Assembly: GCA_016713325.1 (NCBI GenBank)
Contig: JADJPJ010000017.1
Span: forward strand, 62,001 to 126,000
Source: Candidatus Flexifilum affinis
Lineage (GTDB): Bacteria > Chloroflexota > Anaerolineae > Aggregatilineales > Phototrophicaceae
Direction: 5' to 3'
Length of the DNA stretch: 64,000 bases
This document shows, one piece after another, positions 17,154 through 24,079 of this stretch (position 1 is the stretch's first letter; each line of letters starts with the position of its first letter). The notes beneath the pieces were generated by a model. The model had not been told where the DNA came from. It did not search any database and saw only the letters and a program-made list of their open reading frames with translations. The position numbers were made by a program, and so were the translations under genes.

Positions 17154-18053
17154 ATGCAGATAAGCCTCACGCCGCCCGCGCCGTACGACTTTGCCCACTC
17201 GGCGGCGGCGGCGCGTTTTCTCTACACAGCTGCGCGGGCCATGCCAGATGGAACGCTGCGGCGGCTGGTCCGCATTGGCGATCGGCTGGCTCTGCTGGCG
17301 TTCGCGAGCACCGGGGAAGTGGAGCGGCCATACGTGACCGCCCGTGTCCTGGCTTCAGACGGCGACATCGATCCGCCCGCCCTGGAACGCAAAGCCTGGG
17401 CGCTGATCAATGCACGGGTCGATCTGGAAGCCTTCTACCAATCGCACGACGACCTGCCGCTGCGGCAGACGGCCGCTCGCCTGCGCGGTCTGCGCGCGCT
17501 GGGAGCGGACACGCTCTTCGAGGCGCTGGCGCTGACCATGATCGAGCAGCAGATCACCCTCAAGATGGCGCAGACCGCCGAGCGCTGGCTGATGGCCTGG
17601 GCTGGCGATCACCTCGATTTCGAAGGCGATCGCTACTATACGTTTCCTGCGGCGGAGCGGCTGGCCAACGCCACGGTTGAAGATCTCGCGCCGATGAAAA
17701 TCACCCGTGTGCGGATGGCCCGCATGATCACGCTGGCGCAGCAGGTGGCTGCTGAGCCTGAGTCGTTCGAGTCCCTGCGCGGCGCTGAGGTCGAGGTGGT
17801 CTACCCTCGTCTTCGTTCGGTCAGCGGCGTCGGTCACTGGACAGCGGCCTGGGCGATGATTCGCGGGATCGGGCACTACACGTATCTGGGCAGCGCCGAT
17901 GTCGCCCTGCGCGCTGCCGTCAATCATTACTACTATGGGCAGCCGGGGCGCATCGACCGCGACGCAATGGATGCTCTTTTCGCGCGCTATGGCGAGCACG
18001 GCGGTCTGGCCGCCTTCTACGTGCTGATGCGCTGGGCATTCGAAAGATATTGA
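17154..18053 (+). CDS. DNA-3-methyladenine glycosylase II-like protein (HhH-GPD, AlkA type)
   Basis: Base-excision DNA glycosylase of the HhH-GPD superfamily, 299 residues from ATG 17154. That start has GGGAAGA upstream; an earlier ATG at 17127 lacks a site. An AlkA-like N-terminal beta domain (1-90) precedes the helical domain. EALALTMIEQQITLKMA is the entry helix. The helix-hairpin-helix is LRSVSGVGHWTAAWAM, followed by LGSADVALRAAV, where the Asp is the catalytic residue. There is no Cys cluster for an iron-sulfur loop, which fits AlkA rather than Nth/MutY. It removes alkylated purines. It is divergent from the NYN gene, sharing a 75-base intergenic region. Confidence 0.88.
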   Translation: MQISLTPPAPYDFAHSAAAARFLYTAARAMPDGTLRRLVRIGDRLALLAFASTGEVERPYVTARVLASDGDIDPPALERKAWALINARVDLEAFYQSHDDLPLRQTAARLRGLRALGADTLFEALALTMIEQQITLKMAQTAERWLMAWAGDHLDFEGDRYYTFPAAERLANATVEDLAPMKITRVRMARMITLAQQVAAEPESFESLRGAEVEVVYPRLRSVSGVGHWTAAWAMIRGIGHYTYLGSADVALRAAVNHYYYGQPGRIDRDAMDALFARYGEHGGLAAFYVLMRWAFERY

Positions 18054-18150
18054 GTTTTCGGGCGACCCACGGATCATGCCTACAGGAGTACGTGTAAAGG
18101 GACGAGGCCTGCCTCGTCCGTGATGGTCTTCACCCACAGGAGAAAGGGTC

Positions 18151-18531
18151 ATGTCCAAAGAGGTTCTGCTGAAGACGCGGGCGCAGTTGGAGGCGGCGAT
18201 GCCGATGCCGCCGGGCGAGATCGACCTGAACTTCAAGTACATGTTTGGCGGCATGGGGGCCTTTGCCCGCGGCAAGATGTTCGCCGCTTTGCTGGGCGAG
18301 GATGTTGCCTTCAAGCTGCCACCGGATCAGGTGGACGATGCCCGCAGCGAGGGCGGAAAGCCCTGGGTGTATGAGGATAAAGGCAAAGAGATGGCCATGA
18401 GCACCTACATGATCATGCCTCGCGCCATCGTCACCGACCCGGAGAAGTGCAGCTATTGGATGCAGCTCGCCATTGAATACGTGGTCGCCCAACCGGCGAA
18501 GAAGTCGCGCCCGCGCAAGAGGACCCCATAG
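18151..18531 (+). CDS. TfoX/Sxy N-terminal-domain protein
   Basis: A small protein of 126 residues matching the TfoX N-terminal fold: KYMFGGMGAFARGKMFAALL, then FKLPPDQVDDA and the YMIMPRAIV strand. In gamma-proteobacteria TfoX regulates competence. Single-domain versions like this in other phyla have no known role, and the family looks like a YjbR-type fold. The basic tail ends KKSRPRKRTP. ATG is preceded by CAGGAGAAAGG. It follows the glycosylase gene in the same direction after 97 bases. Confidence 0.8.
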   Translation: MSKEVLLKTRAQLEAAMPMPPGEIDLNFKYMFGGMGAFARGKMFAALLGEDVAFKLPPDQVDDARSEGGKPWVYEDKGKEMAMSTYMIMPRAIVTDPEKCSYWMQLAIEYVVAQPAKKSRPRKRTP

Positions 18532-18607
18532 CTCAGGCGTGACCACAGATCACTTCGAACCGTAGGGCGGCCCGTCGGGTCGCCACTACGACACCTCACA
18601 GCGCCGT

Positions 18608-19831
18608 CTATTCTTCCATCCAGATGTGCAGCAGATGATCGATCCGGCGGTAGGTCTTGCCGCCGAGATCGCCGGTGCCGGCCGGCTGCGCCTCGATCGG
18701 AATGAAGCGCAGGCGGATCTGCTCCTGGCCGGGGCGACCCGCGCTTTCCCAGGCCTTCAGCATATCGTGCAGGGTGAGATAGGTGTCAGCCGCGCCGAAG
18801 TAGCGCACCACCGGGGGATCGGCCAACTGCACAAAGCAGGCACTGCCGGGGGAGAAGAGCGCGAATCCGGCCCCCTCCAGGCCGTAGACGTGCCCATCGC
18901 AGCGGAAACCGGCGAGCTGAATTTCATGCGGACGGTGAATCGCAAGCCAGGGCAGAAAACCCTGCCACAGATCGGCCCATTGGGTCGGACTGTCGAAATA
19001 CCCTGTTTCCGCATCGTCGCCGAGCAGGTGCGCCACAGCGGTTGAGTCCATGGGGGCGATCGCATCGAGGAACAGCCCGCCCTGCACTGGGATGGAGAAC
19101 CCCGCGCCGAAGCCGGCTGTGCTGGATGTGCGCTGCCCCTGCATCCACACGAACAGACAGACGCTGTTGGCCGTGCTGAGCATCGTGCCGTCGCGCTGAG
19201 CGACGAAGGCGCCGCTCATCTGGAAGCCCTCGACATATACCGGCGCCACCAGCCGGCCGTTGGGGCGGAGTTGGCGCAGCCAAGCGCGCGGTATATCCCA
19301 GATCGCCGCCGTCGCCAGAATGCGATCATAGGCGGCGCGGGGCGCATAGCCATGCAGCCCATCGCCGGTGACGACGTTGACGGAGGTCATGGCCGCTCGC
19401 TGGAGGTTGTTGCGGGCATTTTCCGCCACCTCCTGGTCGAGTTCAATGCTGGTGACATGCCCTTGATGGCCGACAAGGTACTGCATGATGGCGGCGTTGT
19501 AGCCGGAACCGGCCCCCACTTCCAGGATGTTGTCGCCGGGGCGCAGGTCAAGCTGTTCGAGCATGATCGTCATCATGCTCGGCTGGCTGGCAGAGCTGGT
19601 CACCGTCCCATCAAATGCTTTCTTGATCGGGATGGCGGTATCGCTGTAGACCTGTTCAAGGGGAATGCCAGGCAGGAAGTGTGCGCGCGGCACATCCACG
19701 AGCGCGGCGCCGATCTGCGGATCGAGATGGTTCAGCCGCGCCTGCACCGAACGGACAAGCTGTTCGGGAGATGGCAGCGGCGTGGTTGCATGGGGAGGCG
19801 GCGTCGAGGCATCGCTCATCGGCACCGTCAC
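18608..19831 (-). CDS. PCMT-type (protein-L-isoaspartate O-methyltransferase-like) methyltransferase with C-terminal extension
   Basis: SAM-dependent methyltransferase, 407 residues, last gene of the E2-JAB-E1 operon. After a Ser/Pro/Thr-rich start (1-25), the PCMT module runs to about residue 215: VPRAHFLPGIP, the substrate-loop-like SSASQPSMMTIMLEQLDL, SAM motif ILEVGAGSGYNAAIM and VTGDGLHGYAP. PCMT repairs isoaspartyl residues. A further 190 residues form an extra domain I do not recognise (contains FSIPVQGGLFLDAIAP and LEGAGFALFSPGSACFVQL). Such extended PCMT-like enzymes occur in bacterial peptide and protein modification loci. Its ATG overlaps the stop of the upstream 108-codon gene by four bases, so the two are translationally coupled. 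Confidence 0.85.
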   Translation of the reverse strand: MTVPMSDASTPPPHATTPLPSPEQLVRSVQARLNHLDPQIGAALVDVPRAHFLPGIPLEQVYSDTAIPIKKAFDGTVTSSASQPSMMTIMLEQLDLRPGDNILEVGAGSGYNAAIMQYLVGHQGHVTSIELDQEVAENARNNLQRAAMTSVNVVTGDGLHGYAPRAAYDRILATAAIWDIPRAWLRQLRPNGRLVAPVYVEGFQMSGAFVAQRDGTMLSTANSVCLFVWMQGQRTSSTAGFGAGFSIPVQGGLFLDAIAPMDSTAVAHLLGDDAETGYFDSPTQWADLWQGFLPWLAIHRPHEIQLAGFRCDGHVYGLEGAGFALFSPGSACFVQLADPPVVRYFGAADTYLTLHDMLKAWESAGRPGQEQIRLRFIPIEAQPAGTGDLGGKTYRRIDHLLHIWMEE

Positions 19832-20154
19832 AGACCAGCGTACCAGGCCCGGCGTTTCTTGAGGGAGACCCCCGCTTCCGCGTCGCTGCGGCGGGTGGTG
19901 CGCACCCGCCCACGGGCGTCGATGTGCACCTGGCCAGCGCGTTGCAGGCGCGCGAACTCTTCCGGCGTGATGACCGGCGCGGGCTCACCGCCCAGACGTT
20001 CCAGGCGCTCGCTGTAGCGGGCCTCGTCGCCGTTCAATGACTCGGCCGGAACCGTCGCTCCGGGCTGATCCTGCGGCGGCTGAGGACTTACGGAAGCAGG
20101 CGCAGCCTGATCAGGGGCGGCCTGGTTGGGCGGGGTCTGCTGTTGATCGCTCAT
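19828..20154 (-). CDS. Proline/glutamine-rich small protein of unknown function in the E2-JAB-E1 operon
   Basis: 108 residues. The first 45 are low-complexity Pro/Gln/Ala (MSDQQQTPPNQAAPDQ) and probably disordered. The rest has a short helix-rich segment (EARYSERLERLGG, ITPEEFARLQRAG), a strand-like VHIDARGRVRTT and a basic end RRAWYAGL. I recognise no family and no beta-grasp ubiquitin fold. It starts 14 bases after the E1-like stop and overlaps the methyltransferase start by four bases. That position makes it a candidate modifier, adaptor or conjugation substrate of the pathway; this is speculation. Confidence 0.7.
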   Translation of the reverse strand: MSDQQQTPPNQAAPDQAAPASVSPQPPQDQPGATVPAESLNGDEARYSERLERLGGEPAPVITPEEFARLQRAGQVHIDARGRVRTTRRSDAEAGVSLKKRRAWYAGL

Positions 20155-20168
20155 CGTTCGTTCGACCT

Positions 20169-21050
20169 CTATAGCTCTTTGGCGGCGCTGTCGTTCTGAT
20201 CCTGCGCCGCCAGCAAATCGTCCAGAGAAAGTGCAGATTCTGCTTCGTCATCACCACAGACGAGGCAGGTCGGGTTGCGTTCAATGGCGAACCATTCCGC
20301 AGTGTAGGGGAGCGTCAGTTCGCCGGGAACGATCTCCATCGCCGTGTTCGCCAGCACGACCGTGTTGCCAGGCAGCGGACGGTGTACCGGCGTGCCGATC
20401 AGCAGCTCGTTGAGCGCCATCTCCGCCTGGGCTGCGCCGACTCGCACGACGTGCAGCCATAAGCCCGGCTCCGCTTCCAGCGTCCCCGTTTCTCCGATCA
20501 TACCATAATCAAGCTCGACATCGTCTTCCATCAGGGAGGCGCCGGCGCGCAGTTCCTCGGCCCAGCAGGCGTAGCACGGCCCCTGATACGGCCGGACGAT
20601 GACGATGTCGCCGCCTTCGCCGCGCTCATACACACCGGCGTAGACGGCGGTCAGGCGCAGTTCCAGGCAGCGCTGGTTGATACGGTACTTGCCGTTCTCG
20701 TTGTCGACGCCCACGATCAGCAGGTCGAGGTTTTCGAAAGCGGCCGGGTACGCTTCGAAGCGGCCGGGCATCACCTGGACTTTGGCGTCCGGCACACGCC
20801 CGCGAATCAGATCGGCCACCGCCTCCGCTTTGTTCCAGCCCAGGTAGCGCCGATCGGCGGCATGCCTGGGGATGTTGCTCTCTTCCAGCACATCCGGGTC
20901 GACCAGCGTAAACTGCTTGACGCCGCTCATGGCCAGACTGAGGGCGACAAAGCTGCCGCCCGACCCCAGGCCGATGACGCCGACGCGCCGGGTCGCCAGG
21001 AGCGCCAAATTCTCGGTTCCGATCAGTCGTTCCACCCGATCCCAGGTCAT
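20169..21050 (-). CDS. ThiF/E1-like ubiquitin-activating-type adenylyltransferase
   Basis: 293 residues, read from ATG 21050, which overlaps the upstream JAB stop in ATGA; a longer frame upstream is a shadow. The Rossmann adenylation core shows GLGSGGS (residues 27-33), ribose-binding Asp51 in LVDPD, the Arg in NIPRH, Lys74 in GWNKAEA and Asp116 in IVGVDN. Two CxxC pairs (Cys159/162 in PCYAC, Cys262/265 in TCLVC) fit a structural zinc. Cys128 in NQRCLE is one candidate for a catalytic thiol. E1/ThiF proteins adenylate the C-terminus of a small protein. The product is shorter than eukaryotic E1 and has no fused E2. It sits between a JAB and a small-protein gene. Confidence 0.9.
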   Translation of the reverse strand: MTWDRVERLIGTENLALLATRRVGVIGLGSGGSFVALSLAMSGVKQFTLVDPDVLEESNIPRHAADRRYLGWNKAEAVADLIRGRVPDAKVQVMPGRFEAYPAAFENLDLLIVGVDNENGKYRINQRCLELRLTAVYAGVYERGEGGDIVIVRPYQGPCYACWAEELRAGASLMEDDVELDYGMIGETGTLEAEPGLWLHVVRVGAAQAEMALNELLIGTPVHRPLPGNTVVLANTAMEIVPGELTLPYTAEWFAIERNPTCLVCGDDEAESALSLDDLLAAQDQNDSAAKEL

Positions 21051-22114
21051 GGCATTGCCTCCGCGGTCGAGGAACCGGCCGCCGTGCCGTGCGCGCCGAT
21101 CTGGGGATCGACCGCGCGGATCAGGCTGAGCAAGCCTTCTTCGGGATTCCAGACGGGGGGATTCGGCGTGGGGCTGGACTTTTCCCAGGCCTCGGCGAAG
21201 ATGTCGTAGAGGTCGTCCTCCTCGCCCATGCCGATCAGCGGCGCGATGCGCAGCACCGGAGGGCGCACCGGGTAGTCGTGTGGCGTGACGATGATCAGCA
21301 GGTTGTCCGAACCAAGCCGCGCCGCCATCAGGCAGACCTCCAGGGGCGGCTCGCCGTCGGTGTCCCACAGGGTCACTGAGACGAAATAGCCGGCATCCTT
21401 GATGCGCTGAAGCTCCGAGGTGAAGCGGCGCTCGTCGAGCAGGTGCCAGGGATAGGGTGCCAGCGCTGGAAGCTGATCGTTGGCGATTTCGGCGGGCAAG
21501 ACGGGAAGGAAGCTCTGCGAGTGCTCGTCAATGTACCAGAAGTCGACCCGCAGTGACACACTCTCGTGCAGCGGCGCGAGCAGGAAGTTGCTGCCCGCCG
21601 GCACGACGCTGGACGGGTGCCCGAGCGTGACGATCGGCGCGAGCAGGAAATTCATGCCGTTCGTCTCATCCTCAATCCAGTCGAGGGCGGTGTACAGATC
21701 GCCGTCGCTGGGGTGGATCATGAAACCGGGCTGTTTATGCCAGTCACCCAGGTAGCGCAGCGGCACGTCGAACTTCTTCTGTTCGCCCACCAGCCGGGGT
21801 CGGGTGATGCGCCAGTTCTCCTGAAGCCACCAGATCAGCTCATCCTGCAATTCATCGCCCTGCTGAAACGTGTGATACAGCCGCAGCGCGCTGTCGTCCG
21901 GGGCGATCGTGTCGAGCACGTAGATGGTCCGCGGCCCGGAAGACGATCCGTCCGCGGAAGGTGGGGCCGGAATGATTGCGCCGATGAGCGCTTCGCCCGT
22001 TTCATCTTCGAGATGACTCTGAGCGGCGGAGACCATGCGCGAGAGCACCCGTTTGGCGACGACCAGATTCGGAACCACCGTGTCATCACGGCGTCCCAGC
22101 AGTTTCAGCTTCAT
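21047..22114 (-). CDS. JAB/JAMM-domain protein fused to a cysteine-less E2-like (UEV-type) domain
   Basis: 355 residues. The N-terminal half (about 15-150) is a JAB/MPN fold: Glu41 in TGEALIG, then YLGDWHKQPG with His126, and HPSDGDL with Ser136 and Asp139. The spacing is that of JAMM (H-x-[H]-x10-D), but the second His is Gln128. JAB proteases cleave isopeptide bonds or trim ubiquitin-like proteins. The C-terminal part (about 225-340) has an E2-like layout: helix RRFTSELQRI, strands, LLIIVTPHDYPVRPPVLRI, then WNPEEGLLSLIRAV. No Cys follows the PP motif, so it would be an inactive E2 variant. It starts ten bases after the E2 stop and its own stop overlaps the E1 start. JAB call is firm; the UEV call is inference. 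Confidence 0.82.
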   Translation of the reverse strand: MKLKLLGRRDDTVVPNLVVAKRVLSRMVSAAQSHLEDETGEALIGAIIPAPPSADGSSSGPRTIYVLDTIAPDDSALRLYHTFQQGDELQDELIWWLQENWRITRPRLVGEQKKFDVPLRYLGDWHKQPGFMIHPSDGDLYTALDWIEDETNGMNFLLAPIVTLGHPSSVVPAGSNFLLAPLHESVSLRVDFWYIDEHSQSFLPVLPAEIANDQLPALAPYPWHLLDERRFTSELQRIKDAGYFVSVTLWDTDGEPPLEVCLMAARLGSDNLLIIVTPHDYPVRPPVLRIAPLIGMGEEDDLYDIFAEAWEKSSPTPNPPVWNPEEGLLSLIRAVDPQIGAHGTAAGSSTAEAMP

Positions 22115-22123
22115 CTCAGCGCC

Positions 22124-22624
22124 TCACTCATCACTGGCGGGACGGCGGCGCGGCGGGAGCGGCGTGTTCGGGTCGACGCGCTCCTCGATTCCGGGCCATT
22201 CGCCCGTATCTCTCCAGGTATAGTAGGCATACAGCCACTGCACTGCCCAGGCACAGACGGTGACCGCCGTCGATCCGCTCGGATTCCACCCATAGCGCTC
22301 GCCGTCCTTCGGGTTGAACAGGCACAACTGCCCGTCCTCGTACTGATGCTTCTCGCTGTAGATTTTCGGCTTCAGCACGTAGGCTTCCGCAGGGCGGTTC
22401 GGGTAATCCACCGGGTAAAGGATCTTGAGCGTGTGCTCCGGCGTGTACTTTCTCCAACGGACGTCGGTCAGATTGAGTGTGACGTCGCCCACCCAAAACA
22501 GCGCCTCCCGGGCGTCATCCGGCACTTGCAGACGGAAGGTGGTGCCAAAGGCGGCACGCATCGCTTCGTATTCCAGGCGCAGACGTTTTGAGACGTTGGA
22601 GCGTGTTCCCCACCAGGGAGACAT
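22124..22624 (-). CDS. Prokaryotic E2-like ubiquitin-conjugating-fold protein
   Basis: 166 residues, first gene of the operon. N-terminal helix (NVSKRLRLEYEAM), strands LFWVGDVTLNL and HTLKILYPVDYPNRPAE, the E2 hallmark YPxxPP-like turn (residues 70-78). The probable catalytic cysteine is Cys101 in DGQLCLF, preceded by H93. WNPSGSTAVTVCAWAVQWLYAYYTWRDTGEWPG is split by helices as in bacterial E2 families related to CBASS Cap2 (W113, W130, W138, W143). The tail is proline/arginine-rich. E2 proteins accept the modifier from E1 as a thioester and pass it to a target. AAGGGA lies upstream of the ATG. As in other bacterial systems no separate E3 is visible. Confidence 0.85.
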   Translation of the reverse strand: MSPWWGTRSNVSKRLRLEYEAMRAAFGTTFRLQVPDDAREALFWVGDVTLNLTDVRWRKYTPEHTLKILYPVDYPNRPAEAYVLKPKIYSEKHQYEDGQLCLFNPKDGERYGWNPSGSTAVTVCAWAVQWLYAYYTWRDTGEWPGIEERVDPNTPLPPRRRPASDE

Positions 22625-22978
22625 GGTGTTTTTCCCTTGATCACAACATCGCTTACGGCCGATATTGTAACATAGGCTGTATGCTTCTCTCGTCTATACG
22701 CAGGGGACGAGCGGAAGTTGCAGTTCACCCGCGAACCCCTGGCAAGCCGATGCAAGCCACCGCAGGCCCCCCCTGCGACAACTCCAATTTAACCTGATGC
22801 AAACCGGTTTAACCGCAGTTCAGAGTCATGTGTTTCCCAGGTTTAATCCCGTCATGCGCGATTGTGCAATTGTGGAATTTACCACAAGCGTGGAAATGGA
22901 ACGGCGTTCTATTTGATAATGTCCATCATTCAGCGCTGAATCCTTTTTTGCACGGCTGTTATGACCCAGGAGACCCTC
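22625..22978. other. Intergenic region between the E2-JAB-E1 operon and the iron transporter
   Basis: 354 bases with no convincing gene between divergent units. The E2 side has a TACAAT -10-like element on minus (22664-22669) without a good -35. The right part is AT-richer and holds AAACCGGTTT (22801-22812 region) and a Fur-like sequence at 22915-22933. It must carry promoters for both directions. Confidence 0.5.
22915..22933 (+). promoter_or_regulatory. Possible Fur-type box upstream of the iron-binding protein gene
   Basis: GATAATGTCCATCATTCAG agrees at 13 of 19 positions with the classical 19-base Fur site. It lies 46 bases before the binding-protein ATG. Weak on sequence alone, but the gene content (ferric-iron ABC transporter) supports it. 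Confidence 0.35.
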
Positions 22979-23988
22979 ATGCGGAAGACCCTCCGCCTGT
23001 TCGCAGTACTGACCACTTTTGCTTTGCTCGGCGCCGTTCTACCCGTTGGCGCGCAGGATGCCGCCCGCTGACTGTTTACAGCGGACGCAGCGAAGGCCTG
23101 ATCGGACCCATTCTGGAGCAGTTCACCGCCGAGACCGGAGTTCCCGTCGAGGTGCGCTATGGCAGCACCGCCGAAATGGCCGCCACCATTCTGGAAGAAG
23201 GCGACAACAGCCCTGCCGACGTCTACATCGCGCAGGATGCCGGCGCCCTCGGCGCTTTGGCCGAGGCTGGCCGTCTGGCCGAACTGACCCCGGAGACGAT
23301 CGCGCTGGTGCCGGCGGCCTTTGCCTCACCGGATAACGTCTGGGTCGGGCTTTCCGGCCGCGCCCGTGTGCTGGTCTACAACACCGAGATGCTGACCGAA
23401 GAGGATCTGCCGGCCTCGATCGCCGATCTGGCCAACCCGGAATGGGCCGGCCGCGTCGGTTGGGCGCCGACCAACGCCTCGCTGCAATCGCACGTGACCG
23501 CGCTCCGTCTGCTGCTGGGTGAAGACGCGACCCGCGCGTGGCTGGAGGCGATGGTGGCCAACGGCACGCAGACCTACGAAAACAACACCTCCGTCGTGCA
23601 GGCGGTGATTGACGGAGAGGCCGAGGTCGGACTGGTCAATCACTACTACCTGTTCGGCTTCCTCGCGGACGATCCGGATGTACCGGCCGCCAACTACTTC
23701 TTCCCGGATGGCGACCCCGGTTCGCTGATCAACATCGCCGGCGCGGGTGTGCTGACCACCAGCGACCAGCCCGAAGCCGCCGAGGCGCTGATCGCCTGGC
23801 TGCTGGGCGAGACCGCGCAGCGCTACTTCGCCGAAGAGACATTCGAGTATCCGATGATCGAGGGCGTGGAGATCGACGAGCGGCTGACACCCCTGAGCGA
23901 GCTCCAGACGCCGGAGATCGATCTGAGTGACCTGAGCGACCTGGAAGCTTCGCTGGAGCTTCTGTCGGAGACCGGCGCTCTGCCGTAA
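22979..23988 (+). CDS. Ferric-iron-type ABC transporter substrate-binding protein (apparent frameshift after the signal peptide)
   Basis: Periplasmic-type binding protein of the FbpA/FutA kind, about 335 residues. From ATG 22979 (AGGAG at 22968-22972) comes a clear signal peptide, MRKTLRLFAVLTTFALLG, ending in PVGAQDAAR. The frame then hits TGA at 23069. The mature protein continues one frame over from LTVYSGRSEGLIGPILEQF. Adding one C in CGCTGACTG would join them as QDAARLTVYSG. The mature part has YGSTAEMAATI, SPADVYIAQDAG, AGRVGWAPTNASLQ and LVNHYYLFGF, whose Tyr pair is typical of iron ligands. A permease and an ATPase follow. The only uninterrupted frame (from 22828) would replace the signal peptide with nonsense. 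Confidence 0.85.
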
Positions 23989-24013
23989 AGCGGAAGCATA
24001 TAGTGAATGATAG

Positions 24014-24041
24014 GGCGGGTGAGCCGAAAGGCTCACCCGCC
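24014..24041 (+). promoter_or_regulatory. Intergenic hairpin after the binding-protein gene
   Basis: Perfect 12-bp stem with a GAAA tetraloop and no following T run. It lies between the binding-protein and permease genes, where such hairpins usually stabilise the upstream mRNA so that binding protein is made in excess. Confidence 0.6.
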
Positions 24042-24079
24042 TGACCCGCAAATGTGAATTCGAGACGAGAACAAACACG

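Noticed and set aside
20169..21368. 399-codon frame for the E1-like gene with a 106-residue N-terminal extension
   Set aside because: The extension is Arg/Gly/Pro-rich shadow of the overlapping JAB gene in another frame; ATG 21050 overlaps the JAB stop and starts exactly at the conserved E1 helix.
18608..22624. CBASS or Bil/Bub defence island
   Set aside because: No CD-NTase, no beta-grasp modifier and no nuclease or membrane effector is encoded in or next to the operon, so a named system cannot be assigned from this sequence.
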